Made by a program: the position numbers and the translations under genes. The notes under the pieces are model-generated. The model was not told the origin of the DNA and made no database searches. It worked only from the letters and a program-made list of their open reading frames with translations. Below, one piece after another: positions 11,223 through 25,946 of a stretch of 64,000 nucleotides of DNA. This DNA is from Phascolomyces articulosus (taxonomy: Eukaryota > Mucoromycota > Mucoromycetes > Mucorales > Lichtheimiaceae), in contig JAIXMP010000015.1 of assembly GCA_025677815.1 (NCBI GenBank), forward strand, positions 868,001 to 932,000, given 5' to 3'. Each line of letters starts with the position of its first letter. Position 1 is the first letter of the stretch.

Positions 11223-13530
11223 ATGGTAATTTCTCAATCTAAAACTGATCTATTGGGTAATCATTAACATCATCTGTTTTATATAGTCTCTCGCACCAGT
11301 ACAAATTTTCCAAGATCAAGCAACCGAAGAAAGAGCCGAGAATGCGCGTTTGGTAAATAGCAACATAATATATTATTACACGCTTTTTTTCTCGTTCTAA
11401 AATGGCGTAATCATCGTTTTTTCTTTTCCCTGCAACAAAAATCTAATCATCTATTATTTATTGTTATTCTAATTATTATAGTCATCTTTTATCGGTGCCA
11501 TCGCCGTTGGCGATCTCGTTAAGAGTACATTAGGTCCAAAGGGCATGGTTAGCATCTTTATTTTTTTTTTTTTGGTTGATTGGATTACAGGGAGAAAAAA
11601 AAAGAGAGAGGAAGGGGTCAAAAAAAAACTTTGTACTAAAAATGCAGTAATTTCTATTTTTTTTTATGAAATAATAATAATAGGACAAGATCTTGCAATC
11701 TGCAGCATCAGGTGAAATTTTGGTGACCAACGATGGTGCCACCATTTTAAAATCGATCGCTTTGGATAACGCAGCTGCCAAAATCTTGGTCAACATTTCC
11801 AAAGTTCAAGATGACGAAGTTGGTGATGGTACTACCTCTGTATGTGTTTTGGCTGCCGAATTGTTGCGTGAAGCCGAACGTCTTGTGAACCAACGTATTC
11901 ATCCCCAAACCATTGTTGAAGGTTATCGTTTGGCTTCAGCAGCCGCTTATAAAGCATTGGAAGCAAGTGCAGTGGATCATAGTGCCAATCAAGATGAATT
12001 CCGTCAAGATTTGATTAATATTGCAAAGACCACACTCAGCTCCAAGGTGCTGTCCCAAGATAAGGAATATTTTGCTAAATTGGCAGTGGATGCTGTGCTT
12101 CGATTAAAGGGTTCAACCAACTTGGAAAATATTCAAATCATCAAAAAGCCTGGAGGTAAATTGATTGATTCCTACCTTGATGAAGGTTTCATTTTGGACA
12201 AGAAGATTGGTGTCAATTGTCCCAAGAGAATTGAAAATGCAAAGATCTTGATTGCAAACACACGTAAGTGATTCGTTTTTATAATGGGAAAATGTTACTA
12301 TGTATACATAGGAATCCAACGGATGTGTGAGGAAGTAGGGGAAGGTTATAAGGAAATGATACTCAACCCGTACGTCTGTTTTATGTAGCTATGGATACCG
12401 ATAAAATCAAGATCTTTGGCGCCCGTGTTCGCGTAGATGCTACTGGTAAATTGGCTGAATTAGAACGTGCAGAACGTGATAAGATGAAGGCAAAGGTTGA
12501 AAAGATTAAGGCACATGGTATCAACTGTTTTGTCAACCGACAATTGATTTATAACTGGCCTGAGCAATTGCTTGCTGACTCTGGTATTGCGAGCATTGAA
12601 CACGCCGATTTTGAAGGTGTTGAACGATTGGCTTTGGTTACAGGTAAAGTAGAATGAATGATGAAATTGGAAATGTATTATAAAGGAGTAAAAGTATGTC
12701 TTAATCTAATATTCAAAAATAATATTAGGTGGTGAAATTGCATCCACTTTCGAACATCCTGAACTTGTCAAGTTGGGTCAATGTGACTTGATTGAAGAAA
12801 TCATTATTGGTGAAGATAAGGTAAAAATAATAATAGTAATTACAAAAGACATTAGTGTCTGAGAAAGGGGAAGGGAAACTTAGTTATTAATTATAAAAAA
12901 AATAGCTTATTAAATTCTCTGGCGTTGCTGCTGGTGAAGCATGTACCATTGTCTTGCGTGGTGCCACACAACAATTGTTGGATGAAGCTGAGCGGTCGCT
13001 CCATGATGCTTTGTCTGTTCTTTCTCAAACCGTACAAGAACCCCGCACTGTCCTTGGTGGTGGCTGTACTGAAATGATGATGTCCAAGGCTGTTGATGAT
13101 GCTGCCGCAAAGACTGCTGGCAAGAAGGCTATTGCTGCTGAATCATTTGCCAAGGCTCTTCGTCAAATGCCCACTATTCTCGCTGATAACGCTGGTTTCG
13201 ATTCTTCAGAACTCGTTGCTCAATTGAGGGCTGCACACTATGAAGGCAAATCTACCTCTGGTTTGGATATGGTCAATGGTGTTGTCTCTGATGTACGTGA
13301 ATTAGGTATTACCGAATCATTCAAGCTGAAGAAGCAAGTTCTTTTCTCTGCATCAGAAGCTGCCGAAATGATTCTTCGAGTAGACGATATTATTCGATGT
13401 GCTCCTCGGTAAGTTTTATCGTTTATTTTTGAGAGGAAGAGGTTGAGAGGCGTGTCTTTGTGTTGACAATCAGACTCGGAAAGTGGATACTAATGTGTAT
13501 ATCGTTTATAATAGCCAACGAACTGCCTAA
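11223..13530 (+). CDS. CCT2: T-complex protein 1 subunit beta (CCT2)
   Basis: Eight exons: 11223-11225 (the ATG alone), 11287-11352, 11482-11547, 11684-12263, 12389-12643, 12729-12820, 12906-13408 and 13515-13530, giving 526 aa (yeast and human are about 527-535). This is one of eight subunits of the cytosolic TRiC/CCT chaperonin that folds actin, tubulin and other clients with ATP. The start [20 protein letters not shown], the nucleotide-binding [12 protein letters not shown] and [10 protein letters not shown], the catalytic GDGTTS region, and [17 protein letters not shown] are diagnostic of the beta subunit. The end, [15 protein letters not shown], matches the family. The start codon is cut off from the rest by an intron directly after ATG; the reading is supported because MSLAPV matches animal CCT2. 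The gene converges with the catalase (240 bp between stops). Confidence 0.95.
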
Positions 13531-13770
13531 GATCCCCAAAGAAGAAGAATAAAAACATATATATAAAAAAATAATCATACATTTACAATCGCCCACAAAA
13601 AAAGACCCTATTTTTTTACATAACACAATATTTGACACTTCAGAATAAAAAAAAAGTAGCAATACCATTTTTTTAAATATTAGGAATTGGGGATAAAAAA
13701 TATCTTTTTATTAAGCATCATGAGTAGAGAAAAGACGTTATAAAAAGTAGATATGGGGAAAAATACATGT

Positions 13771-16438
13771 TTAGATGTTTTGATCAATCGGAAGGCGACT
13801 CCAGAAACGTTGAGTGATCAATGCTTGCTTGAAGCTTTCTTGGATATTATTTTCTGAGCCAAGAATGATACCATCCGTTCCGTTAACACCAGTCATACCT
13901 TCAACAGCCGCCTGGAAGAACTGCTCACCTTCACTAGAGGCAGCAATAGGTTTTCCATGACGATAAGCATCCATGACGAAAGCTTTGGGTTCATCCATGG
14001 GGAAAAGAGATGTGGATTCAGAAAGGAAGTCGATACCACCGGCCCCACCAGGAATATAAATGGCATCATATAGCACAGAGGAATCAAGAACATATGTATT
14101 ATCAATATTGAGACCCTCTTGATCACCTTGATGGACACCAATATAAGAAGGGTAGGCACCTTCAGCAGTCAGATAATCATACATGCTCTTTGCTTCTTGT
14201 TGGTTAGTACCAGGAGCTGTCAAAATAGCGACTCTTCGTGTACGAATGTTATCAGGTTTGGGGTAGTTTTGAATCGACAAATGACTATCTGTTTTCCCAT
14301 CATTTTCCACCACCATTTCAGGTAATGGGACACCTACACCAATAGCTACACGACGTGCCAAACTGTTATCGATTTGGTTAAGACGGTCCACAAATCTCCT
14401 TCGAACGTCCACAGATTTGGATTTACCCACCTCGAATCGGAAACCATCAACGGTTTGTTGTTGTTCGGCGGGAGTCAGTGAGTTCCAATAGAGACGGGCT
14501 TGTGAATAAAAGTCCCAGAAGCTAGGAGGTCGACCTCGTTGCTTTTGTCCATTGACTTCTTCCGGATATTCGATATATCCACCGTCTGCATGACTAGCAA
14601 GTTCTGGTTTGTTTCCATTCAATGCGTTGGGATAGTAAGCCACATTACCCTTGAATGTATTTGATTGCATAAAACCATCACGTTGATTGTTTGTAACTTG
14701 ATTGAGGGGTCGATTGATAGGCAATTGCATAAAGTTTGCACTATTCATACGGTTGATTTGAGTATCAAGGTAACTGAATAGACGACCTTGTAAGAGTGGA
14801 TCATCCGTAATACCGATACCTATAAATATAATTTGCACATTGTAAAAATTCTTGATTTATTTCTTTTCTCATTTGTTCGTTCAGTGTATCATTGATATTT
14901 ATAAAAAAAATACACTCCTCTCTTTTATCTTACCATTGACAAGATGACCTGGATGCATAGTCACTTGTTCGGTCTCAGAGAAAAAGTTATCCACATTACG
15001 ATTCAAGACCATTCTGCCAAGTTTGGTAACGGGGACAAGATCTTCGGGTACCAATTTGGTAGGATCCAATAAATCAAAATCGTACTTAAATTCATCTTCA
15101 GCGGGAATAATTTGAACACCAAGTTCCCATGATGGGAAGTCTCCTCGATTGATAGCAGTATATAAATCATCTCTGTGGAAATCACTGTTCTTACCAGCAA
15201 TCTTTTGAGCTTCATCCTAATTATATTAGTAAAAAAAATAACATGGAAGGATATTAGTAAGTGATTTATATTGTGAATGATGGATGATGTCACTTACCCA
15301 AAGAAGATTGGATACACCTTGTGCTGGCTTCCAATGGAATTTACAGAAAACAGAATTACCATCAGCAGTGACCAAACGGAAAGTATGGATACCAAAACCT
15401 TCAACTTGTCTCAAGCTTCGTGGAATACCACGAGGTGAAAGTACCCACATCACGGTATGCAATGTCTCTGGAAATTCACTAGATATGATGAATATTACCA
15501 AAAAAAAAAAAAAAAAAGTGATGAGAGGTAATGAAAATACAAAAATTTTGGTTTTCTTTTTTGAAAAAATAGCAAAAGGCCAATACATACGCGAAAAAGT
15601 CATAAGCAGTTTCATGAGCTGTACCAGCTTGTGGTGTATCGGTATCAGGTTCCATCTTGCCAGCATGAATTAAATCGGGAAACTTTATGGCATCTTGAAT
15701 AAAGAAAGGGGGAATGACATTACCAACTAAAGAATTATCCTAAAGTTAGTATATATGTATATATGTAGTACGGCTTAGCTCTTGTATATATATAAGGAAA
15801 AATGACGCATTACCCAAATCAAAATTGCCCTCATCTGTATAGAAGCGAGTAGCAAAACCACGATCGTCACGAACAGTGTCTGAAGAACCTTTGTTACCCA
15901 ATACGGTTGAGAATCGCGTAAATGTAGGTGTCTTCTTGCCAGGTGCATTCAAGAATCCAGCGGCAGTAATGTTGGACCAATCTCCATATGATTCAAAGTA
16001 ACCATGAGCACCAACACCACGAGCATGGACGACACGTTCAGGAATTCTCTCATGATCTTTGCATTATAATCAAAACGAGTGTCCATTAGCACATAGATTT
16101 CATAATGTAACAAATGAATACTTACCAAAATGCATGATCTTTTCACGCATCATGAAATCTTCCATCAAAGTAGGACCACGTAAACCAGCCTTTAAACTTT
16201 CGCTGTTGTTTACTCGTTGACCAAAATTGGTTGTTTCAAATTGGCTGTTTGCAGGATTTATGGTAAATTCGGCCATCTGATTGGTCTTTGCATCTTCGCC
16301 ATTGCCACTGTTTATTTGAAATGCATATTGACCATTAGCCTGTTGCTGCTGTTGTTGTTGATCGTCAGCAAGAATGACATGATAGCCGAGTTGTTGAATT
16401 GCCAACACAATACTGAAGATTGTTGTTGAAAACTTCAT
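13771..16438 (-). CDS. secreted large-subunit (clade 2) catalase
   Basis: Six exons on the minus strand: 16438-16126, 16056-15814, 15726-15591, 15478-15298, 15216-14934 and 14819-13771, giving 734 aa. It degrades hydrogen peroxide, probably outside the cell or in the wall, because residues 1 to about 24 form a signal peptide ending near ILADDQQ. The distal haem His is about residue 115 in [13 protein letters not shown], the distal Asn about 188 in [13 protein letters not shown], and the proximal haem Tyr about 402 in [10 protein letters not shown]. Residues 579-734 ([11 protein letters not shown] onward) form the flavodoxin/DJ-1/GATase1-like C-terminal domain that defines the large-subunit class. 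The nucleophile position there reads ASSEGE, with no Cys, as expected for a non-catalytic copy. A glutamine run follows the signal peptide. Confidence is high. Confidence 0.95.
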
Positions 16439-17360
16439 GTAGCAAAAATCAAAGAGTGGATCGTTGGATATATGTATATATAGAAATAAAAGAAAAAGTA
16501 AAGAGTAGGGAGAAAGTCGCTAAAGAAAAGCAGATCACTGTAAGAATAGAAATATAGAAAAAAAAAGAACAGTCGATTTATTCTTTTCCTCTCGAAAATA
16601 GGATTTTATATCAAATTCATAAAAAGTATGTTTTCTTTATGAAAGAATCACCGAGGGATTGGAATCCAGTAAACAAACAGCACTAATTTTGAATATGACG
16701 GACTCTATTATTTTTCCTAGAGAGAATAAGTAAAATATATGATAAATGAACTTTTTATCGACATTGGTAAGATGATGATATAAGTTAAAAGTGGTTTTTC
16801 ATTATTACGATATCAATGAACAAGGTATATCCATATATGTTTAAGTGCATAATTTATCGCTGTTTAGTATATCTTTCCAGATGATGATGTAGTAATGTCG
16901 ACGAGGAATTATTAATCATTGCGGAAAATGATATACATATTATTTGTTATTAATTTGATATGCATGATGATGAATAACACGCCATATTATTATTATTCGG
17001 TTTATCAAAGTGCCATTATACGAAACAGTGTAGAACACAATTGAGAACATATATTGTGTGATCTCTTTCTCCCGCCTATCAATGATGATGAATCTTTCTT
17101 GCTGGTATCGATCCAATAGAGTGTCTTCTGTTACTATATTGACGATTCATTATGTTAATCCAAAGGGAATTATTAATTTGCAGTATAATATTGATGTAGT
17201 CAAATATATTTTTATAATTGTAGAAGATAACAAAATATACAACATTATTGTATGTAGTCCATCCACCTCAATTTGAAAGAGCTGAGAATTAGTTTAAATG
17301 CAACAATTTCTGAAACTGGAAGTTTCCTTTTTTTTATCTGCATCGACTACTTTCACAACT
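16439..17360. other. divergent promoter region between catalase and dysbindin-like gene
   Basis: About 0.9 kb, AT-rich, between two outward-facing start codons. It presumably holds both promoters. A frame at 17058-17276 looks like chance. No defined element is supported. Confidence 0.55.
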
Positions 17361-19178
17361 ATGTTTGGGCAGTTCAAAAATATTCTACCTAATAACATTC
17401 GTTCTATATCTGATTCCGTAGGGTAAAAAAAAAAGAAACAATAATATATATTTGGAACAACAAGGTTGCTTATTCAAACTTTATCAAATCTTAATGTACT
17501 TCTTAGAATAAATGAAGAAGAATGGCGGACGCGTGGACTAGAACGGTAATGGTGTGCATACATACATAGTACGAGATAACATCATATTTATTCAAAAATA
17601 AAATGCTTTATAGACTGGAAGCAATTCGATCCGAATTTCAAAACTTACTACTTAATCGGCCAGAGTAAAGTAAAAAAAAAAAGAGAGAGACGGAAGAGCA
17701 CCTTACTTTCGACTATGAGTGATTATGAACTAAACAAATCTATTTGAAAAAAAAAAATAGCCAATCGTCTACACCATCACCTCCACCACAACAATACGAA
17801 ACGAGTAACCGATCATCGATCCTAGAACTTGAATCCGTTGCACAATTAATCGACAAGTAAAGTGAACTCGTATATATTAAGGGGAGAAAAAAGAAAAGAA
17901 AACTAAAAGGATATGTATGCCTGCGTTTTTATAGGTTTCGGGATGATTGGCATGATATCCACGATAAAAACCACGCAAATTTCAGTAAATTCGAAGTAAA
18001 TTTTCGCTACTTTCTTTTCTTGAAAATTGATTTTAAAAGTTGAACATGGAGAAATAGGTATCTAATAATATTTTATTATATAGGTAGCTAATCGATTATT
18101 AGTTTTATTACTTGAACAATGTCAACAACATGCCGATGTTTGTAAAAAGATGGATGATATACCCAATAACCTCACAATAATCCAATCCGAACTTCATTCT
18201 CTCAGTGGTATCGCGGGTAAAAAAATAATAATAACATTCTTCTTTTTTAAGGGATCCATATTCTATGTTTTTATCTTGCTAAATAGGATTATTATTATAG
18301 TTGACTTGAAAAGCAAATTGGCAACTTTGGAAGATCGGATAGAAGAGGCTACAGTTGAACATACACGGGGGGAATTTGAGGCTTGGAAACGTCAAGAACA
18401 GATCCGAATGAAAGAGGAATTGGCAGAAAAGAGGTATTCATAACATTAACTTGGAAAATATTATGAGATAGAAGCATATACATGGAAATACTAAAGGTAC
18501 CTAATGTTTTCTTCCGGATTTTTGTATATTAGAGCTGCTTTATCACGTCGAGAAGCCTTTCTTAAAGAAGCATATCAACAGCATGATGATACTCAGACAA
18601 AGAAACGTGTAGAATTATATGAGGCCACGTTTAATGCAGAATTGGAAGAATACCGACGACGTCGAGAAAATGAAGTATCTTCACTTTATTCTCGTAAGTG
18701 TTTGGCCCTATTTTTCTTACCACATATATATACTGATTAACATTTCATAAACTGATCAATTTTTTAATAGATATAAATAATAATTCTATGAATAAACAGA
18801 TGGCATCACTCGATTCTGTAAGATTAGAAGGTGCAGATACTACAGGGTTAGATATGTTTCTCAAGGACGAAGATAATCCATCCTTACAGGTAAAAAAAAA
18901 TGATATTTTCTATAATTTGAACATACATAAATAAGTTAAATAGGGATAGGATTAATAATACAATATGTGTAATGTTGGGGAAATTATATATATAGCCTGA
19001 TTCTACGACAGCTAACAAGACACCAACGCCTAAAAAGATGTCTTCCGAACCATTAGTACAAGAAACATTAACAATAACGAAACGTCAGGATGAAAAGAAA
19101 AATGATGATTCGGATGACGACGATGATGATGGAGGAGGTATCGAGATACTGGGCGATGAAGATTACCATAGTGATTAA
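17361..19178 (+). CDS. dysbindin-like coiled-coil protein
   Basis: Ten exons: 17361-17422, 17507-17545, 17614-17664, 17761-17856, 17935-17995, 18084-18216, 18301-18433, 18533-18693, 18771-18889 and 18996-19178, giving 345 aa (human dysbindin is 351). The order of parts matches dysbindin: an N-terminal helix (MFGQFKNILPNNIRSISDSV), a D-W-x-x-I/L-H segment (FRDDWHDIHDKN), a long coiled coil with LKSKLATLEDRIEEATVEH and FEAWKRQEQIRMKEELAEKR, a second coil with AFLKEAYQQHDD, then TGLDMFLKDEDNPSL, comparable to the ALDVFLNSG region of human DTNBP1, and an acidic Ser/Asp tail. In animals dysbindin is part of BLOC-1, acting in endosome to lysosome-related-organelle traffic. The assignment rests on family memory, not an alignment. 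Its stop codon lies 12 bp from the stop of the convergent protease gene. Confidence 0.7.
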
Positions 19179-19190
19179 AAATAGTTGGTT

Positions 19191-20661
19191 TTATGCGCGT
19201 TTTGATGGAGCCATTTGGATGTTGGGAACTTGTACATTAAATATAATATAATGATTTTTGATAAATGCACCACCAAGGATACTGAATGGCATACCGGCAT
19301 AAGCGAACCCTGCTGTACATGATTGATCTTGTTCCACATAAATTAATGAATCTGGAGGCACTACGAATTCAGTACCAGCCATGGTGAAAACAAGGGGTTC
19401 GAGTTGGGATTTGTCACAGGTGATTTTAAATGTTCCATCACCATTATCCGTAGCATTGTATTTATTAGCAAGGCTATATGCAACATCGTCGGGGAAGATT
19501 AAAAGTGTTGTTCCGGTATCAACAATGCCATACATATTGGTTCCAAATGTATGGTTTCCGGAACCTAATGTTTCAATGGTTACACCCCAAAATCCTATTT
19601 TTTTTTAAAAAAAGAATACCCTTATTGTTAGTAAGTATATCGGATTTTGTAAAAAAAAAAAATAGGAGACAGGAAATTCCTCTCCAATTCACTGTCTCTT
19701 TCTTTTTCATTACCTTGAGAATTATCAATGGGCACAGTGGTAAGGTTTCCAGCAATATGGTTTGGATTATAATCACCAAACAACAATTCTATATATATAA
19801 GTATGTTGAATTATATTAGATCTTAATTTATCAATGTATATATTTTTATACTAATTTAAAAGGAAATCTATATTTTACCACCGCCACCTCCTTCGGAAGC
19901 TTTTCCATAAAAGACACTGAATATTGGTTCTTTGATGCGGTGTTGTTGAATCAGATTATTCATAGGAGTGATAACATTAGGTACGGTTGCTAGCGAATCA
20001 AAACCAAGGCCTAGAACACCATCCGTTGCGCATTCATCAAAGATTTGAGAACGTTGAGTAGCTAATTGTAATGTTTGTTGTCTAATCTTGAATCCACCTA
20101 AATTCACATTATCGAAACCAATATGACCACTAGCACTTGAACCATCCCCATAAACAAGTCGCCATTTGGCAAGCGAATCAGAATAAGACGTCGATACTAA
20201 CGGATTATATTTCGTTCTAAATGCTCCACAAGCTAAACACCTGACACATGCTATTACATTTTTTTTTATATTAATATATATCTTGTATAAATAATTAAGA
20301 TTATTTAAGAATTTCATCAGAAAAAATTATATTTACCGAACCAAAGGTCAGAAGACCCAGTGTCAAAGTTAAGTTTCAGTTCCTGACTTGGGGTACCCAC
20401 TGATACAGTGCCATAATATTCGAGATCATAACCACTTTCCATTAATTGAATTGCGCCTTTATTGTTACTATTGTTGACATTGGGGGCTGCTTTGTCATTG
20501 TTGTGAAATGCGGAAACGACATAACGAGCATATTTTGATTGAGCGCGTTGAACGGATGCACTTGCATCAGCAATATAGTCCGGATTAGAGATAAGTTCTA
20601 AGCCGTTGACGCCTACTAAGAAACTAAAGTAGGTGGCTAAAACAGGTATGAGCCATAACAT
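19191..20661 (-). CDS. secreted pepsin-type aspartic protease (rhizopuspepsin-like, A1 family)
   Basis: Four exons: 20661-20337, 20250-19879, 19788-19714 and 19594-19191, giving 391 aa, close to rhizopuspepsin precursors (about 390). It is a bilobal acid endoprotease, made as a zymogen. Residues 1 to about 20 (MLWLIPVLATYFSFLVGVNG) are a signal peptide and are followed by a propeptide. Catalytic Asp 1 is about residue 100 in NFDTGSSDLWF and Asp 2 about 283 in GIVDTGTTLL. YGDGSSASGHIGFD is the flap region. ATDGVLGLGF and FSILGGAFIKNHYIIF are family-typical. The frame also opens at an upstream ATG (20739), which would add 26 residues with a second hydrophobic stretch; I chose 20661 because it starts directly at a normal signal peptide. 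CVRCLACGAF after Asp 1 is slightly unusual and could reflect a disulfide loop. Confidence 0.92.
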
Positions 20662-20739
20662 GTGTATGTTTTGAAGAGGAAGAGAAAGAAGAAGGAGGAT
20701 TGCTATTACGACACGGTTTAAGCGGACAACAACACACAC

Positions 20740-22048
20740 ACACTGTTTTTTCTATATTTAAAACTGTGTTATAAAATGTGTATAAAGCTTTTCTTATCGT
20801 ATAAATTTTTGATATAAATATATAAAAAAAGAAAAAAGAGAGGTGCGAACTCAACTTCAAAAGTTTTCTAACAACAATGAATTATAGTTGTCTGGTCGAT
20901 AGTAAAACTACTTAGTAACACAACGTAATATGAAATTATTTTTGCGGCTGGTGTATTTTAATCTATCGTACTCCGTTACACCAGATTTCCCATATTCTTT
21001 TAAACTACAATTGTAGCATTTGTGTTCAATGTACCTTTTTTCTCTAAATCGATTATATAAAGTAATTAATAACATATACGTAAGTATCCCTTGGCAAATT
21101 CAAGCGGACATTATCCATTTGAACAAAGATAAAAGAGAGTTCTTCGAAATTTGTTTATTTTTTTCCCGGTTCTTCAATCTTCCATTATTAATCGTTTTCT
21201 TACAATTGATCGTTTATATTTATTTGTACAAGACTGAATCAATAAAATTATACAATTAGATACTAGTAATCTATACTAGTAATAGTCATTATTGCATTTA
21301 TCTAGCAGAATATGGGATATATCTTTATATAAATCGCGATTTTAATATCTGTTTTCGAGAAAAGTTAAAAGAAGATGCTTACTATGTTTATAAAGTTATT
21401 ACTATTGAGGCATTTATTTGCTGCAATATAGCAAAATGAAAACCGCTGATTACTATACAGGTATATAGGTAAGCATTTAATCTTTAGTAGCGATCTAATT
21501 CTTAGTCTTCGCATACTACTAGGTACTCTTTGATTTATTAAGTAATTACATTGTTGTTGCCTCAAGAAACATTCCAACGGACTTGCTACTCCTTGAAAGC
21601 AGGGTCCTATTTCATACCTGCTATTGTCAGTCAGAAAAAAAGTTTATTCCAAAAAAATAATTATTTCTTGTATTTATACCAATATAATAATATTCAGATA
21701 ATGAATAATTGATACGCCAAGGTTTTGTTAATATCTTATTATCCTACTGAAACATAGTCATATGTTTTTAGCAGATAGAGTGTAATCAGATGCTTTATCC
21801 TCTATAATATCAAAATCAAAATCAAAATCAAAACGAACAATAAATAAAGCGACGACCTGTCAGTCTTATGTCCAGATCGAAAAATGTAAAATGATTGGTT
21901 AATTTTTCAACACACTGCAAAATTTTTTTATAGACAATACCATTAACCGGCCAGTTGTTTCTCCTTCTCTCTCTCTCTTTCACAACAACTTCTTGAAGAA
22001 AATCTTCTCTTTTTTTTCTTCTCTTCTTTCTTAAAGGGCTTGCCTATT
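20740..22048. other. divergent promoter region between aspartic protease and PABP
   Basis: About 1.3 kb with no supported gene. The PABP side ends in a pyrimidine-rich tract (about 21958-22030, with CTCTCTCTCTCT runs) before the A-rich leader. A short CAAAAT tandem repeat is at 21811-21834. The frames 21020-21259 and 21365-21577 are not convincing. Confidence 0.55.
21811..21834 (+). repeat. short tandem repeat (CAAAAT)4
   Basis: Four direct copies of CAAAAT about 300 bp upstream of the PABP start codon, in the promoter region. No function is assigned. Confidence 0.85.
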
Positions 22049-24749
<2,701 letters not shown>

Positions 24750-24972
24750 AAAAACTGTTTTTTGTGTTTGGTTTTTGATTGTCGTGAAAGTCTTTTCCTC
24801 CCGTTGTTGTCGAGCTTGGCTTTTTGATTCTATGCAAATTCAAAACAAAAAAAATAGTCTATCAATCCCCCTTTGAGAAAGAGAGTCTTTTTTCTATATA
24901 ATAAATATATCTTTTATATTTCGAAAATCTTTTTTTTTTTGTGTGTGTGTTTCTTTTTTTTCGGAGCAGATC

Positions 24973-25661
24973 ATGTTTTTTGTTTTTCAAAGACAATGGC
25001 ATCGTCGATTATTTTCTACAAAGAATCAAACACCTTGGTCTTTTAAGGAAGCATCAGAATGGATAAATAAATTCAATAAAGACAAGATTCCTCAAGATCA
25101 ATTACGTATTCACTTTAGTCGTAGCAGTGGTCCTGGTGGACAGAATGTGAACAAAGGTTTGTCTTTTTTATTATATATTATTATATAAAGCGCGTTTTCT
25201 GTAAAAAAAATACATGTATTGATTATATTATTTCCTCAAATTAAAAAATGGAGTAAGTACAAAGGTAGATATGAGATTACGCATAGCTGAAGGATGGCTT
25301 CCAAGTTATGCTATCAATAAATTGAAATTGAATAAATCGAGTGAATTGGTGGTTACTTCGGATCGAACACGTTCCCAAGCAAAGAATATTCAAGATTGCT
25401 ATGAAAAACTGGTGGATACCATCAAATTAGCCGTTGAAGTACAGAAAGAACCTGATCAGGCGACATTGAATCGATTAGCTGCTATGTAAGTGTCAGACCA
25501 ATTGTTATATACTTAAGAAATTATCCCAGAGCAACAACGAAACTAGATCTGACAAGTATTTTTTTACAAGTCGACAAGAAGGGAATAAACGACGAAAAGA
25601 AAACAAGAAACGAAATTCTGATAAAAAGTCTAGTCGACGATCGAAAGGATATGATTATTAA
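24973..25661 (+). CDS. mitochondrial peptidyl-tRNA hydrolase of the ICT1/RF-1 domain family
   Basis: Three exons: 24973-25156, 25254-25485 and 25571-25661, giving 168 aa. The GGQ release motif is at about residues 55-57 (SRSSGPGGQNVNK) and is followed by VSTKVDMRLRIAEGW, as in ICT1/MRPL58 proteins, which release peptides from stalled mitochondrial ribosomes. The acceptor at 25253 was chosen because it restores the VSTKVDMR reading; a later AG would delete it. The N-terminus, FQRQWHRRLFSTKNQTPWS, is Arg/Ser-rich without acidic residues, as in a mitochondrial presequence. The C-terminal tail is Lys/Arg-rich (GNKRRKENKKRNSDKKSSRR), the feature that contacts the ribosome in ICT1 and YaeJ. The frame is also open upstream of the ATG, but without another ATG. 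Confidence 0.88.
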
Positions 25662-25946
25662 AGCATAGATAGCACGATGCAACACCCATTATCATTATCA
25701 TTATCATTATACATATACTTTGTTCAATGTGTTGCTTTTTACATAGTAAACTAAAATACTTAACTTTGGTTCTACTTAATATACAGTTAATATAGCAATG
25801 TTATACTATTTTGGTTGTAAGATTCAGGTATGAGATATGAGAAGTATGCTTGATGATTAAATAGCAGGAAATATAAGATATTTTATTAAACTTGAAAAAG
25901 ATCATTTTGATATGCATAATATTTTTAAACTATATATCAAACTCTT

